Source: Gammaproteobacteria bacterium (GTDB taxonomy: Bacteria > Pseudomonadota > Gammaproteobacteria > Steroidobacterales > Steroidobacteraceae). From it: DNA of 6,736 nt. The position numbers were made by a program, and so were the translations under genes. Of this stretch, positions 6,145 to 6,736 are shown piece after piece. Where the stretch lies: contig JAQGOD010000146.1 of the NCBI GenBank assembly GCA_028293775.1, positions 1 to 6,736 of the forward strand. The letters are read 5' to 3'. The notes beneath the pieces were generated by a model, which was given only the letters and a program-made list of their open reading frames with translations, made no database searches and was not told the origin of the DNA. Numbering within the stretch: position 1 is the stretch's first letter; every line of letters starts with the position of its first letter.

Positions 6145-6736
6145 TCACGCGCTGGCCGCATTTCGCAGCTGCAGCTTCCATATGCGTTGCTGCGGAAAAT
6201 GGCAGGTAAAGGTGCTGCCTCTGCCCTCGATACTTTGCACGTCGAGCCAACCGCCATGGCGCTGCAAGGCGTGCTTTACGATCGCCAATCCCAAACCCGA
6301 GCCGCCCTGCCCGCGCGATCGCCCCGCGTCCACGCGATAGAAACGCTCAGTGAGGCGCGGGATGTGCTCGGCCGGAATGCCGATGCCGCTGTCCGTGACC
6401 GAGAAATACGCGCCTTCCTCGTCGGTCCACCACCGCATCCGCACCGTGCCCTCCGGGTTGGTATATTTCAGCGCATTTACCAGCAAATTGGTCAGGGCGG
6501 ATTCAATTTCATGCGCGGTCCCGTACAAGCCGTCGCTCGACTCCAAATCCAAGAACACCTGGCGTGGCCGATCCGCGCCGACCAGCGCATCACGATGCAG
6601 CCGCTCGAGCATGCGCGGCACATCGATCGGCTCGCGCCCCGCCTCCCCGTCGGCGGACTCCAAGCGCGACAGTTCCAGTAGGTCTGCGATGATGGCGTTC
6701 ATGCGCTGTGCCTGTGCGCGCATGTCCCTGATAGGG
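6145..6736 (-). CDS. phoR: Phosphate-regulon-type sensor histidine kinase PhoR, C-terminal part (runs off right edge)
   Basis: The last 196 residues of a histidine kinase are present; the start lies outside the window. The visible sequence begins just after the phosphoacceptor histidine, in the second dimerisation helix (MRAQAQRMNAIIADLLELSR), a phrasing typical of PhoR. The ATPase domain follows with N-box LTNLLVNALKYTN (visible residues about 82-94), G1 box DSGIGIP (115-121), F-box ERFYRVD near 130-136 and G2 box GSGLGLAI (145-152), all intact. PhoR phosphorylates PhoB when phosphate is scarce. The PhoR name rests on this sequence style and on phoU being the next gene 104 bp downstream, so it is likely but not certain; another EnvZ/PhoR-class kinase is possible. 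A short tail of about 20 residues (FPQQRIWKLQLRNAASA) follows the kinase core. Confidence 0.88.
   Translation of the reverse strand, partial: PIRDMRAQAQRMNAIIADLLELSRLESADGEAGREPIDVPRMLERLHRDALVGADRPRQVFLDLESSDGLYGTAHEIESALTNLLVNALKYTNPEGTVRMRWWTDEEGAYFSVTDSGIGIPAEHIPRLTERFYRVDAGRSRGQGGSGLGLAIVKHALQRHGGWLDVQSIEGRGSTFTCHFPQQRIWKLQLRNAASA

Noticed and set aside
1..6736. CRISPR arrays, tRNA/rRNA genes, insertion sequences, phage or defence genes
   Set aside because: Nothing of the kind is seen; the window is filled by eight ordinary protein genes with uniform composition.

Overview
The window looks like a chromosomal segment of a free-living, GC-rich (about 60% by eye) Gram-negative bacterium. 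A DsbB, a lipoprotein with a BON domain, an RND efflux pump and a PhoR/PhoU pair together point to Proteobacteria, most likely Gammaproteobacteria (something near Xanthomonadales, Nevskiales or Steroidobacterales). That placement is inference from protein style, not a database match. Coding density is very high: the only gaps are about 100 bp between the divergent regulatory genes, about 104 bp between phoR and phoU, and a few short spacers. I see no tRNA, rRNA, CRISPR array, insertion sequence or phage gene.

Left part (1-3329): a signalling and efflux module. A NarL/LuxR-type response regulator (670-1389, minus) is followed after 7 bp by the start of an RND efflux permease (662 to beyond the left edge, minus). 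The partner histidine kinase, with a periplasmic sensor region, a HAMP segment and a HisKA_3-type core, is transcribed divergently (about 1491-3329, plus). Between the two is a perfect 6-2-6 dyad, GTGACT-TT-AGTCAC, a good candidate operator for the response regulator. The simplest reading is that the kinase senses something in the periplasm, phosphorylates the regulator, and the regulator controls its own operon with the pump.

Right part (3326-6736, all minus): read in the direction of transcription, the C-terminal end of a PhoR-like kinase (entering from the right edge), then phoU, dsbB, dapE and a small BON-domain lipoprotein. The phoU/dsbB and dsbB/dapE junctions are both TGATG stop-start overlaps of one base, and the lipoprotein starts 23 bp after dapE, so phoU through the lipoprotein is very probably one operon with translational coupling. 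It joins phosphate-signalling control, periplasmic disulfide formation, lysine/diaminopimelate biosynthesis and an envelope lipoprotein. The 104-bp phoR-phoU gap holds a perfect 13-bp dyad and a possible promoter.

The kinase gene and the lipoprotein gene converge with overlapping stop codons. I do not see a wholly new system. The most interesting items are the candidate operator of the efflux regulator, the twice-repeated coupling in the phoU-dsbB-dapE operon, and the two unexplained dyads.
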